DNA of 64,000 nucleotides from Lacrimispora indolis DSM 755 (GTDB lineage Bacteria > Bacillota > Clostridia > Lachnospirales > Lachnospiraceae): NCBI RefSeq assembly GCF_000526995.1, contig NZ_AZUI01000001.1, positions 5,808,001 to 5,872,000 on the forward strand, read 5' to 3'. Position 1 is the first letter of the stretch. Each line of letters opens with the position of its first letter. Below, piece after piece: positions 44,553 through 52,748 of the stretch. A program made the position numbers and the translations under genes. Under the pieces are notes generated by a model. It saw only the letters and a program-made list of their open reading frames with translations, had not been told where the DNA came from and did not search any database.

Positions 44553-45710
44553 TTATAATTGTCCCAGACGGTACAAGGCCAGTGCATAGATCTTTGCATT
44601 GGTCATTAAGTCCTCCACGCTCATCCACTCATTGGGATTGTGGCTGATGCCTTTTTGTCCCGGGAAGCTTGGACCAAAGGGGACAATGCCCGGCATAGCC
44701 TTAGCATAAGTGCCGCCTGTGGTGGTCACCGGGGTACCGTCCTGCCCTGTGACCAGTTCATAGCATTCCTGCATGGCCCTAACCATAGGCGTGTCCTTTG
44801 GGAATACCACCGGGCCAAAATTCTGTATGAGTTGGGCTTTAAACCCTTCTACTCCGACCTTATTGTCCATGCGCTTCATGATTTCGTCTATGGTAACGCC
44901 TCCCGGATAGCTTAAGGTGACATCAAAGGCCGCCTGGCTCTTACCATTCAGACTGCCAGGAACCACACTCAGCTTATATCCCCGCATCTCCATCGTGCCA
45001 TATTCTTTGTGGCAGAAGTCAATCCCCAGCCTGTCACCTGTATTCCCGGCTCCGATAAAATATTTGTTTACAAAGTCAAAAAATGACTCCAGCTGCTTCA
45101 GACCGCCTGTAATCCGCACCATGGCCCTTCCCCGCTCGCTGTAAACCACCGGGTACTTGCAGTCCGGTGTGAATCCATAGAGGGGCGGCCTCTCCTTTGA
45201 AAGATAATACTTCAGATCCTCAAATCCGGATTCTTCGTCGCAGCCAAAGATGATGCGCACCGGATTCTTAAGGGTAAGTCCGGCCTCCTTAATGGCGGCC
45301 AGACCATAGAGACAGGCCATGACCGGCCCTTTGTTATCCAGCACTCCCCTGCTGTAAATGACTTCATTCTCCATATAGCCGCAAAAAGGCGGCTGCTTCC
45401 AGCCTTCTCCCGCCGGGACAACGTCCACATGACCAATGGCGCAGACATAGTCTTCTCCCCTGCCATACTGGGCATAACCAATATAATGATCCAGGTTCAC
45501 GGTGTCAAATCCCAGCTGTCCGCTGATATCCAGGGCACATTCCAGAGCGCGCTTCACACCAGTGCCAAAGGGAGCTCCCTCACAAGCCTCCCCTTCCACA
45601 CTGTCAATGCGCACCAGCTCCAGGACACTGCTGATGAACCGGTCCTTTAACCGGTCCACGCAGTCAAGTATCTTCTTATCTGATTCATTTTCAATCTTTC
45701 CATATCCCAT
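44553..45710 (-). CDS. M20-family (Sapep/PepV-like) metallodipeptidase
   Basis: This 385-aa enzyme shows the M20 metal ligands: His and Asp in IGHVDVVPAG, Asp in SRGVLDNKGP, Glu in GCDEESGFED and the C-terminal His in ISHNPNEW. PepV is about 470 aa; this one is shorter, mainly in the lid domain. It should hydrolyse dipeptides in the cytoplasm. It starts 3 bp after the glycosylasparaginase gene and is last in the PTS/MupG operon, suggesting it handles the amino-acid part released there. Confidence 0.9.
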   Translation of the reverse strand: MGYGKIENESDKKILDCVDRLKDRFISSVLELVRIDSVEGEACEGAPFGTGVKRALECALDISGQLGFDTVNLDHYIGYAQYGRGEDYVCAIGHVDVVPAGEGWKQPPFCGYMENEVIYSRGVLDNKGPVMACLYGLAAIKEAGLTLKNPVRIIFGCDEESGFEDLKYYLSKERPPLYGFTPDCKYPVVYSERGRAMVRITGGLKQLESFFDFVNKYFIGAGNTGDRLGIDFCHKEYGTMEMRGYKLSVVPGSLNGKSQAAFDVTLSYPGGVTIDEIMKRMDNKVGVEGFKAQLIQNFGPVVFPKDTPMVRAMQECYELVTGQDGTPVTTTGGTYAKAMPGIVPFGPSFPGQKGISHNPNEWMSVEDLMTNAKIYALALYRLGQL

Positions 45711-45713
45711 ATC

Positions 45714-46682
45714 TTAATCCTCTATAGGTGCCATGCGCGTCTTCATATAAGTTTCCATCCATTCTTCAGAGGCTTTTTCATAAGTGCAGCGGCCGTCCTC
45801 CCCGCGGGTTACCAGATAAACCGTGGGTTCCAGCTCATCCGTGACCACTGCAAAAGAAAATCCCTCGATATTTGTGGCAGCCCCCCACTCTCCCTTAGGA
45901 TTCATGGCAATGAGGGATATATCACCGGCTTCGCCCCGGCGTTCCCGGAGTTCCTTATCCAGCCGGTTCACCGCTGTCTCACAGGCTTTTTGGGGATGCA
46001 TTCCTTCTCCCATAAGGCGGACGATCTCATAAGAAATACAGCCTTTCATCAGATCCTCTCCTAAGCCTGTGGCACTGGCGGCTCCTTTCTTGCTGTCGGC
46101 ATAGAAGCCGGAGCCGGATATGGGAGAATCACCTACTCTGCCTTTTTTCTTCATGAACAGGCCGCTGGTTGAGGTGGCCGCCGTCATCTTACCCTTTCCA
46201 TCCAGGCATGCCATACCCACGGTATCATGACCGGAATAAGGTTTAAGCTCCTTGGCGGCCGCCTGGGCCGCCATCTCTTTTATCCGCTTCCTGTAATGTG
46301 CCTTTGCCCGGTCTGTCAGCATATTTTTGCGCTCAAAGCCTTCCTTGTGGGCGAATTTTTCGGCTCCCTCAGCCACCAGCATGCTGTTGACTTTCTCCTG
46401 ACTCAGACGCCTGGCAACCGACACCGGATTGGCAAAGTCCCTGATGGCAGCCACTGCTCCTATATCCAGTGTGCTGCCGTCCATATAGGCTGCGTCCATT
46501 TCCACTTCCATTTCCTCGTTAGGCAGTCCGCCATAGCCCACGGATTTATAGTAAGGGAAGTCCTCTACCTGACGGATGGCCGCCTCAATGGCATCTCCCG
46601 CGTCGCCGCTTTCTTTCAGCATCTCAGCTCCCTTTGTGATTCCTTCTACAGCCATACGCCAGGTTGCTATCATACCCCACAT
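45714..46682 (-). CDS. N4-(beta-N-acetylglucosaminyl)-L-asparaginase (glycosylasparaginase)
   Basis: This 322-aa Ntn-hydrolase precursor carries the autocleavage site GHDTVGMACLDGKG, where the Thr after Asp becomes the N-terminal nucleophile, followed by TSGLFMKKKGRVGDSPI and GSGFYADSKKGAASATGLGED. It cleaves the GlcNAc-Asn bond of glycoasparagine. No signal peptide is seen (MWGMIATWRMAVEG), so it acts in the cytoplasm. It is encoded 15 bp after the GrdB-like gene, in an operon with a PTS and a dipeptidase. This suggests uptake and breakdown of GlcNAc-Asn or a glycopeptide. Confidence 0.9.
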   Translation of the reverse strand: MWGMIATWRMAVEGITKGAEMLKESGDAGDAIEAAIRQVEDFPYYKSVGYGGLPNEEMEVEMDAAYMDGSTLDIGAVAAIRDFANPVSVARRLSQEKVNSMLVAEGAEKFAHKEGFERKNMLTDRAKAHYRKRIKEMAAQAAAKELKPYSGHDTVGMACLDGKGKMTAATSTSGLFMKKKGRVGDSPISGSGFYADSKKGAASATGLGEDLMKGCISYEIVRLMGEGMHPQKACETAVNRLDKELRERRGEAGDISLIAMNPKGEWGAATNIEGFSFAVVTDELEPTVYLVTRGEDGRCTYEKASEEWMETYMKTRMAPIED

Positions 46683-46697
46683 TGCAAAGGCCTCCTT

Positions 46698-47222
46698 TTA
46701 TTTAAAACAGAATTCATGAATCAGTTCTGAAGTGTCCGCACCGTCGGCTAAGGCCCTGGCCAGAATACACATATTTCTTAAGGCATCATTAAGGCCCAGA
46801 CCGCCCTTTTTCGGCGTCTCCACAATCCATACTTTATCTTTATAAGCTGCAATGGTATCTGCATTCTCCACAGACATGGCTGCAAATGCCTTTGCCTTGG
46901 TGGTGGCGTTGATATCGCAGGCTACTTTGGCGCACATCTGTGCGTAGTCCGCATAGTTAAAGGCCGGTCCGCACATTACCACATCCGGCTGCAGCTTATT
47001 TACCATGGCACAAAGCTTGCGGCTGACCTCCTCCGGATCGGCAAGGTATGTGCCATTGCCGCAGCACAGGCAGGCCATTACGTGTCCGTCCACCTGTTTT
47101 AAGAAAGGTTCCATCATGATTGCAGGGCCGATGGGCTCCTTTTTCCCTGTAAGGGGAACCATGGTGTCGTCCTTGGTTCCAAGTCCTGACTGAATCTGGT
47201 CATATATCATAATAAGCTTCAT
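46698..47222 (-). CDS. Short GrdB-like protein (glycine/sarcosine/betaine reductase B N-terminal-like)
   Basis: The 174-aa protein resembles the N-terminal part of GrdB-type reductase subunits: an IGPAIMMEPFLKQVDGHVMACL block, GPAFNYADYAQMCAKV, and an ending with VWIVETPKKGGLGLNDALRNM. True GrdB is about 430 aa with a selenocysteine; here the C-terminal part is absent. A Cys cluster lies at CLCCGNGTY (Cys51, 53, 54). It is co-transcribed with PTS EIIC (16 bp upstream) and glycosylasparaginase. Its role is unknown; a redox or binding function linked to an N-containing sugar is possible. Confidence 0.7.
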   Translation of the reverse strand: MKLIMIYDQIQSGLGTKDDTMVPLTGKKEPIGPAIMMEPFLKQVDGHVMACLCCGNGTYLADPEEVSRKLCAMVNKLQPDVVMCGPAFNYADYAQMCAKVACDINATTKAKAFAAMSVENADTIAAYKDKVWIVETPKKGGLGLNDALRNMCILARALADGADTSELIHEFCFK

Positions 47223-47237
47223 ACCGTATACCTCATT

Positions 47238-48569
47238 TTATAGATCATCAAAAGAAAGATCGTTAAGATCAATATCGTCATCGTCGGTTTTCTCAGTTTT
47301 TCTGGTCTCGTCTTCTATGTATTGTTTATCCATCATCTTAATGAACGGCATATAGATGAATACGCCCAGAACAAGAAGAATCAACTGAAGCACGGCTCCC
47401 TGCCAGCCGGTTGCAAGGAACCCGGAGAGGATGACAGGCATGGTCCACGGGATTGCTACACCAGAGCACAGAGGAACCAGGCCGATACTCATACAGAAGT
47501 AGGAAATCACAATGTTGATGGTGGGCACCAGCATGAAAGGAATGAGCATCATTGGGTTCAGCAAAATAGGCAGACCAAACACGATGGGCTCATTGATACC
47601 GAAGAGGCCCGGGATAAAAGCCAGTTTTCCCAGCTCCTTAATACGCTTGGAACGGCAGAAAAAGAGCATTGCGATCAGCAGCGACAAGGTGGAGCCGCAG
47701 CCGCCAAATGTGGCGAATAAATCCTGGAACTGCTGGGAGATAATATTGGGCAGCGGCTGGCCTGCCTGAAATGCAGCCAGGTTCTCCGCAGACAGGGTCT
47801 GAAGGATGGGATTGAATACCGCCCCTACCACGGAACCGCCGTTTACTCCGAAGAACCAGAAAAGATGGAGGAAAATATAAGCGATTACCATAGCCGGAAG
47901 GGTGTTGCCCAGCTTAAGGAGAGGAGTCTGCAGGATGGTGAACACAAAGTTGAATGCGTTATCATATGGGGTCATGGCAAAAATAATGTTTATGATGAAG
48001 AACACCAGTACGGAAATTCCGGCAGGAATCAGGGCGGAGAAGGACTTTGCCACAGTCGGCGGGACACCGTCAGGCATCTTGATGATCCACCCCTTTTTAT
48101 TGACCCACGCATAGATATGCACAGACAGGAATGCCACAATAATTCCTACGAAGATTCCCTTGGAACCCACCCAGCCCAGGGGAATGCCGGACACGGCAGT
48201 ATCATTTACCATGATCTTATAAGGCATGATCAAAAACCAGCATACCAGTGATACGGCAGCGCCGAACAGCTTATCTACCTTCATCTGTTCGGAAAAGGAA
48301 TAGCCGATGCCAACGACTGCAAGCATTGCCATGATTGAGAACGTGGCATCGGTTGGCTTGGCAAAGTAGGCATCCCAGTTCTCCCCAAAGAACCTTGCCC
48401 AGAAGTTGGTCCACCCGGGAATCGGGAAATTGGCAATTAACAAGAAAAAGGAACCCACTATTAACAGCGGCATGGACAGCAGGAAGCCGTCACGAATTGC
48501 AATAAGATACTTGTTCTTTCCGATCCGCTCTGCCAAAGGCATGAGTATTGACTCTAATTTACTTAACAT
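47238..48569 (-). CDS. PTS EIIC, lactose/cellobiose family
   Basis: The 443-aa membrane component has about ten helices and the Lac/Cel EIIC patterns: IRDGFLLSMPLLIVGSFFLLI (IRDGFLLSMP), FWFFGVNGGSVVGAVFNPIL, and LFGINEPIVFGLPILLNPMMLIPF with the catalytic-type Glu of GINEP. The N-terminus and a charged C-terminal tail are cytoplasmic. The EIIB and EIIA are encoded just upstream. The transported sugar is unknown; operon partners point to a GlcNAc-containing compound rather than cellobiose. Confidence 0.94.
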   Translation of the reverse strand: MLSKLESILMPLAERIGKNKYLIAIRDGFLLSMPLLIVGSFFLLIANFPIPGWTNFWARFFGENWDAYFAKPTDATFSIMAMLAVVGIGYSFSEQMKVDKLFGAAVSLVCWFLIMPYKIMVNDTAVSGIPLGWVGSKGIFVGIIVAFLSVHIYAWVNKKGWIIKMPDGVPPTVAKSFSALIPAGISVLVFFIINIIFAMTPYDNAFNFVFTILQTPLLKLGNTLPAMVIAYIFLHLFWFFGVNGGSVVGAVFNPILQTLSAENLAAFQAGQPLPNIISQQFQDLFATFGGCGSTLSLLIAMLFFCRSKRIKELGKLAFIPGLFGINEPIVFGLPILLNPMMLIPFMLVPTINIVISYFCMSIGLVPLCSGVAIPWTMPVILSGFLATGWQGAVLQLILLVLGVFIYMPFIKMMDKQYIEDETRKTEKTDDDDIDLNDLSFDDL

Positions 48570-48631
48570 ATTGTTATTCCCCCGTTTTTATTTGTTTTTG
48601 CTATTATTAATGTTCTGTTTTTTAATAGCCG

Positions 48632-48952
48632 TTATTTGGAAGCTTTTAAAAGTTTTATTGCTGATTTAAGGACCTTTTCACCATTCATCATGCCGTAATC
48701 GGTCTGGTCAATGACCTGAATGGGGATACCCCTGCTTCCGTACTTTTCCACAATTTCACCATAGCGGTATTTGACCTGGGGCCCTAAAAGGATCACATCC
48801 GGCTGCTTTTCATCGATGATCTGGCCGATCTTGCCGTCCGGGAACGCCTCCACTTCAATGGGAAGGTTATGTTCGTCAGCTACATTCTGCATCTTGCTCG
48901 CCAGCATGCTGGTTGACATCCCTGCACTGCAGAATAAATACACTCGTTTCAT
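48632..48952 (-). CDS. PTS EIIB, lactose/cellobiose family
   Basis: The 106-aa protein begins MKRVYLFCSAGMSTSMLASKM, with the phosphocysteine at residue 8 and the following P-loop-like turn. DVILLGPQVKYR is typical of CelA/ChbB. It transfers phosphate from EIIA to the sugar at EIIC. It lies between EIIA and EIIC genes of the same operon. Confidence 0.95.
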   Translation of the reverse strand: MKRVYLFCSAGMSTSMLASKMQNVADEHNLPIEVEAFPDGKIGQIIDEKQPDVILLGPQVKYRYGEIVEKYGSRGIPIQVIDQTDYGMMNGEKVLKSAIKLLKASK

Positions 48953-48991
48953 TGTAAAATCCTCCTTGCTATTTGCATTTTTTTATTCCCG

Positions 48992-49330
48992 TCATTGATT
49001 CCCCACCTTCTCCTCCAGCTCTGCGATCCTCTCATAGCTGGCAATCATCTCCTCTGCGATGATTTTAAAGCTTTCTGCGCTCATGAGCTGGTCTTCCGCA
49101 TGGATCAGGATCAGGGAATTGCCCACCAACTCACCCTGGGCCTCTTTCTGGATCAGTTCAAAGTGGGCCTCATGTCCTGCCAGAAACATTTCATGACCGG
49201 CTTTGATACATTCCCCTGCACCCATAAAATCCCCTTGCTTTGCTTTCTGGATCGCCTCAATGTAGCTGGACCGTGCCCCGCCTACATTGGATATGATTTT
49301 AAAGCAAATCATTTCTAATCCCTCTAACAT
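48992..49330 (-). CDS. PTS EIIA, lactose/cellobiose family
   Basis: The 112-aa helical protein has the EIIA-Lac signature SLILIHAEDQLMSAE with the phospho-His at residue 77, and GGARSSYIEAIQKAKQGDF near the N-terminus. AGGAGG lies 7 bp before the ATG. It is the first gene behind the second promoter and operator of this cluster. Confidence 0.95.
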   Translation of the reverse strand: MLEGLEMICFKIISNVGGARSSYIEAIQKAKQGDFMGAGECIKAGHEMFLAGHEAHFELIQKEAQGELVGNSLILIHAEDQLMSAESFKIIAEEMIASYERIAELEEKVGNQ

Positions 49331-49365
49331 ATTGCTGCCTCCTGTATGTATTGATAAAAAGCAAA

Positions 49366-49394
49366 ATGCAGCAAAACTGTTCTGTTCGCTGCAT
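49366..49394 (-). terminator. Leader or intercistronic hairpin before the EIIA gene
   Basis: ATGCAGC and GCTGCAT form a 7-bp stem, followed on the minus strand by TTTGCTTTTT. It lies downstream of the candidate TATAAT (49424-49429) and 36 bp before the EIIA start, so it could attenuate the PTS transcript or end read-through from the regulator gene. Confidence 0.5.
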
Positions 49395-49461
49395 CTTAAC
49401 TTAAGCTGCCTTTATTGATTATCATTATAAGGCAGTGATTCACTTTTTTTCCTTAAATGCA

Positions 49462-49480
49462 TTTCCTAGCTCTTAGGAAA
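49462..49480. promoter_or_regulatory. Operator TTTCCTA-N5-TAGGAAA before the PTS genes, with -10 element
   Basis: A perfect 7-bp inverted repeat with a 5-bp spacer lies just after the PRD regulator gene. On the minus strand TATAAT is at 49429-49424, 32 bp downstream of the palindrome, a position typical of activator sites adjoining the -35 region. The same palindrome occurs upstream of the mupG-like gene (52644-52662) in matching geometry. Confidence 0.75.
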
Positions 49481-49481
49481 T

Positions 49482-51401
49482 TCACTCCATGATCCGGTCA
49501 ATAAATTCTTCATATTCGCAGGGAGCCGCTAATTTTGCCAGCTCTTCAGGCTGATTCACGATGTTGGATATCCAGTCAAAGAAGATTTTAATCAGCCTGG
49601 CATCCCCTTTGTTGATGGCAAACAGCATCACCAGCCGTACCTCAAAGACGCCCCATTTCACAGGATTTTTAAGCTGAGCCACCGCAATGGCGGAATTCCT
49701 GGCAAAGGCTCCGAAAGCATGGGGAATTGCAAATGTATTCACAAAGGAGGTAGGGGACATCTGTTCCCTCTTTAAAACCACATCTGTAAATTCCGGTTCC
49801 ACAACACCCGCCTGTACCAGGCCGGAGCACAGCATGCGGATGATTTCTTCCGGACTGGCGCAGTCCACCTCTGTGTGGTAGTGTTCCCGCCGGATCAGGC
49901 TGCCCATGTGGGAGGAAAACTCCAGACGGAATCCTTTCTTATCCAGACGGTTGATGGCCTGTAGAATTCTGGACTCTGTCTCGGAATCCACAAACAGGTT
50001 AACGGAAACTGTCTCCACAGCCAAACCGTGCTCTAAGGGAAAAGTACTGAGCAGCAGGTCCGGATCCAGGGAGGATACTGCCTCCTCTTCAAAATAACCA
50101 AAGACCTTCACCACTTCCATCCTCTCACGAAACATATCGGAAATTTTCTTTAAGCACATGTCAGAGAAAGACTGGTTGTGGGGCAGGATCATGACGGCAC
50201 GGTACTTCCTTCCTGCGTTCATGCGCTCACTGGCAGCTCCCAGATGGAGGGCAATATAGCAGCTCTCTGCATCGGATATGGGAGTATCAAGCCTTTCTTC
50301 CAGAAATTCTACCACGTAGATGCCCATCTCAAAGACTAGAGGATATTTGCGCTTGATCCCTTCCACAAACACATCCTCCATACGGGCCTGGTTCCTGACC
50401 CGCTCAACCAGTCCGTGAATATGCATCTTAAGGCCTGCGATAAGGTCCTCATCCTGACGGAAATCCAGCCCGAACAAGGCGTATATCTGTCCCAGAGCCT
50501 CGCCTACCAGTTTCCCGGTACTGAGCCAGCTGCCGCCGAAATTCACGAAATCACCGGTATAATTGGAAGCCTTTCTGCCCATGACCACAAGGGCGAACAT
50601 ACCAACTTCGCTGTCGTGGATCTTTATGTGGAGACGCTTGGAGATGCGGTCAAAAAAATCCTTAGAAATCTGATACTCAATGGTATCCTCCAAATCCTGT
50701 ATCTCCTCTTCCATGCTGATGTAGTTGGCACAGTTCATCCGTTCAATGCTGGTACCGGCATGCAGCATAAGCATGGGAAACATGGATTCATGAATGGAAT
50801 AACCGTATTCCTTCAGCACATCCACGAATATATCCTTTACCTCGATCAAGTCAAAGCTTTTGTATAAATTAGCCAGCATGTTTAAGTTGAGAAAATTCTC
50901 CTGCACCTCGGCCATGAGTAAATCCTTGTAAAACCGCCGTTTTCCGGCCTCATCCCCCTTCAAGGAAATACATTCCTTATTGCGGACCAGCCTTAAGCCG
51001 GGATAGGGTTCCAGCATCTTCCGTATGCGCTTCAAATCATTGTCAATGGAGGCTCCGCTGACATAGATCTGGCTTTGGAGCAGAGTGAGGTTCAGTTCTT
51101 TCACTTCGAATAAGAGCTTCTGTATTATGTATGCACAGCGGGCACCGGGAGTCTGGGGGATCCCCGCTTCACGGGATTCCTTAGATGGAAGGGGCGATAG
51201 CCTGGCCTTTTCACAGATGCGGTAGCCCTGCCGCACATTGGACTCTATGGGAGGCGGGATCATGTGTCTGTTGATGGATTCCACATCGGAACGTATGGTC
51301 CGGTCCGACACCTGCAGAAGACCGGCCAGGCTCCGGCTGGTTAACCAGTCTCCCCGCTCAGATAATATGGCAAGCAGCTGCTCCTGTCTCTTATTCTGCA
51401 T
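49482..51401 (-). CDS. PRD-containing PTS-responsive transcriptional activator (LicR/MtlR type)
   Basis: The frame is open to 51506, but AAAGGGG upstream of the ATG at 51401 and the avoided overlap with the upstream gene set the start, giving 639 aa. The order is a helix-turn-helix (QEQLLAILSERGDWLTSRSLAGLL), a second HTH-like region, and two PRD domains (MLMLHAGTSIERM and LKMHIHGLVERVRN with regulatory His). An EIIB-like domain follows whose phospho-Cys position reads LPHNQSF without Cys, then an EIIA domain with FAIPHAF. Such proteins activate PTS operons when phosphorylated by the system. The paired palindromes are its likely sites. Confidence 0.9.
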   Translation of the reverse strand: MQNKRQEQLLAILSERGDWLTSRSLAGLLQVSDRTIRSDVESINRHMIPPPIESNVRQGYRICEKARLSPLPSKESREAGIPQTPGARCAYIIQKLLFEVKELNLTLLQSQIYVSGASIDNDLKRIRKMLEPYPGLRLVRNKECISLKGDEAGKRRFYKDLLMAEVQENFLNLNMLANLYKSFDLIEVKDIFVDVLKEYGYSIHESMFPMLMLHAGTSIERMNCANYISMEEEIQDLEDTIEYQISKDFFDRISKRLHIKIHDSEVGMFALVVMGRKASNYTGDFVNFGGSWLSTGKLVGEALGQIYALFGLDFRQDEDLIAGLKMHIHGLVERVRNQARMEDVFVEGIKRKYPLVFEMGIYVVEFLEERLDTPISDAESCYIALHLGAASERMNAGRKYRAVMILPHNQSFSDMCLKKISDMFRERMEVVKVFGYFEEEAVSSLDPDLLLSTFPLEHGLAVETVSVNLFVDSETESRILQAINRLDKKGFRLEFSSHMGSLIRREHYHTEVDCASPEEIIRMLCSGLVQAGVVEPEFTDVVLKREQMSPTSFVNTFAIPHAFGAFARNSAIAVAQLKNPVKWGVFEVRLVMLFAINKGDARLIKIFFDWISNIVNQPEELAKLAAPCEYEEFIDRIME

Positions 51402-51444
51402 GTTTAAATACCCCTTTTCTTCATTCTTCTGTAAGTACACCTGT

Positions 51445-52539
51445 TCAAAGGGTGCGGAATGTGAACACTGTCCATGGTTTTGCATAATCCAGCAAAACAT
51501 GCTCATGTTCAGGAAGATGACCGATCACATTTTTGCGGCCGTCATTTGGCATGTCCTTGGTAACGACCTGGAGTTCCCCCTTATATTTGGGATAACCCTC
51601 ATTTAAAATAACCACATCGCCGCGCTTTAAGTCCCTGGTATTAGCAGCAGGGATAGACCGGTCCGCAAATGTAACCCTGGGTCCGGAGGAACGGATCATA
51701 TACTCGCCCATATCACCTCTTACCACATGCTTAAGCTCATAATCCAGGATCTGGCTCTCGGTCTGAGTCAGTTCTTTCTCCCTCTGAATGCCAAAGGTCA
51801 GGAGGCTGGGATTGAGGGCTGCGCAAGCGTTCAGTTCCTCATCAGTGGCATAGGCATTGGCAATGAGCACATCATCTACCGAGCCGGTGGCAAAGAGATG
51901 GCGCACCTGAAAATCGACCGGCAATCCACGGTGCATCTCCAGAGTACACAGCCCCTCGTTTACGGGCCACGGGCCGTATGCTCCTGGTGCATTGCAGGAA
52001 ACAAATGCCGCCACCTTAAGCCCCAGTGATTTCATCTTATCATTACAGGCATTAAAATGCTTCAGGCTCAATCCTGTATATTTCTGCGGATAAAAGTTGT
52101 GGCAGGTGACCAGCTTGTCACGGTCCGGATGGTGGTCCATAATATTTTCCACATACGCCAGCTTGGTGCTGGCATTAAGTTCCACTTTAAGTCCATGAGG
52201 ATTGTAAGTCATAAGGCTTTCCTTCATGCCGTCAAAGCCTTCGTCCAGACGGATGCCATCCACATGCATTTCCTGAAATATGGATAAGTCCTCATAGGAG
52301 ATTCCCAGCCTTGAGAATACGGCAGGGCTCACATCGGGTATGATCTCCATACCGCAGGCATGGGCTTCATCCGCCAGTCTTCGGAAACGGCCCATTACCT
52401 CTTCCCTGTTCTTCCCCTCAACGCTTAAGAAGCAGGTAAAGATTCTCTTATAACCCAATCTCCCTGCCTTTCTGATATATTCCATGTCCTTTTCTTCAGT
52501 AGAATGCTCCGGATAAACGGAAATACCCAATCTCGCCAT
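51445..52539 (-). CDS. mupG: MupG/DUF871-type TIM-barrel glycosidase
   Basis: The 364-aa protein begins MARLGISVYPEHSTEEKDMEYI and has the family's features: HVDGIRLDEGFDG, VELNASTK, CHNFYPQKYTGLS, and a C-terminal cyclophilin-like domain from about residue 245 (RGDMGEYMIRSSGPR, then RGDVVILNEGYPKYKGELQVV). In Staphylococcus, MupG hydrolyses MurNAc-6-phosphate-containing disaccharide taken up by a PTS. Here it leads an operon with a Lac-type PTS but without murQ. It may cleave another 6-phospho-glycoside of amino sugars. Confidence 0.88.
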   Translation of the reverse strand: MARLGISVYPEHSTEEKDMEYIRKAGRLGYKRIFTCFLSVEGKNREEVMGRFRRLADEAHACGMEIIPDVSPAVFSRLGISYEDLSIFQEMHVDGIRLDEGFDGMKESLMTYNPHGLKVELNASTKLAYVENIMDHHPDRDKLVTCHNFYPQKYTGLSLKHFNACNDKMKSLGLKVAAFVSCNAPGAYGPWPVNEGLCTLEMHRGLPVDFQVRHLFATGSVDDVLIANAYATDEELNACAALNPSLLTFGIQREKELTQTESQILDYELKHVVRGDMGEYMIRSSGPRVTFADRSIPAANTRDLKRGDVVILNEGYPKYKGELQVVTKDMPNDGRKNVIGHLPEHEHVLLDYAKPWTVFTFRTL

Positions 52540-52643
52540 ATGTATAACCCCTCTCTTATTATTTAACCGGCCGGTACTTTCGTACCGAATGGTTCTTTGA
52601 TATTAACTATAATCCGTACAAAGAGAGTTTGGAAGTAAATCTG

Positions 52644-52662
52644 TTTCCTAATTGCTAGGAAA
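52644..52662. promoter_or_regulatory. Operator TTTCCTA-N5-TAGGAAA before the mupG-like gene
   Basis: A perfect 7-bp inverted repeat has a 5-bp spacer, identical in arms and spacing to the site at 49462-49480. On the minus strand a TATAGT -10 element lies at 52612-52607, 31 bp downstream, and the start codon about 105 bp downstream. Matching geometry at two promoters supports a shared activator, most simply the PRD protein. Confidence 0.75.
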
Positions 52663-52690
52663 TAAGCTTGTTTTGCTATAATTGGGTCTG

Positions 52691-52728
52691 AAAAAATAAG
52701 CCAATGTCAGGACGGCCTGACATTGGCT
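52691..52728 (-). terminator. Terminator of the epimerase-like gene
   Basis: AGCCAATGTCAGG (52699-52711) and CCTGACATTGGCT (52716-52728) form a perfect 13-bp stem with a 4-base loop, followed on the minus strand by TTATTTTTT. It lies 20 bp after the stop of the gene at 52749. Confidence 0.95.
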
Positions 52729-52748
52729 GTAATGGAGAATCTGCTCCT

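Noticed and set aside
44640..47720. Numerous plus-strand ORFs opposite the dipeptidase, asparaginase and EIIC genes
   Set aside because: They are antisense shadows of well-supported genes with clear motifs on the minus strand.
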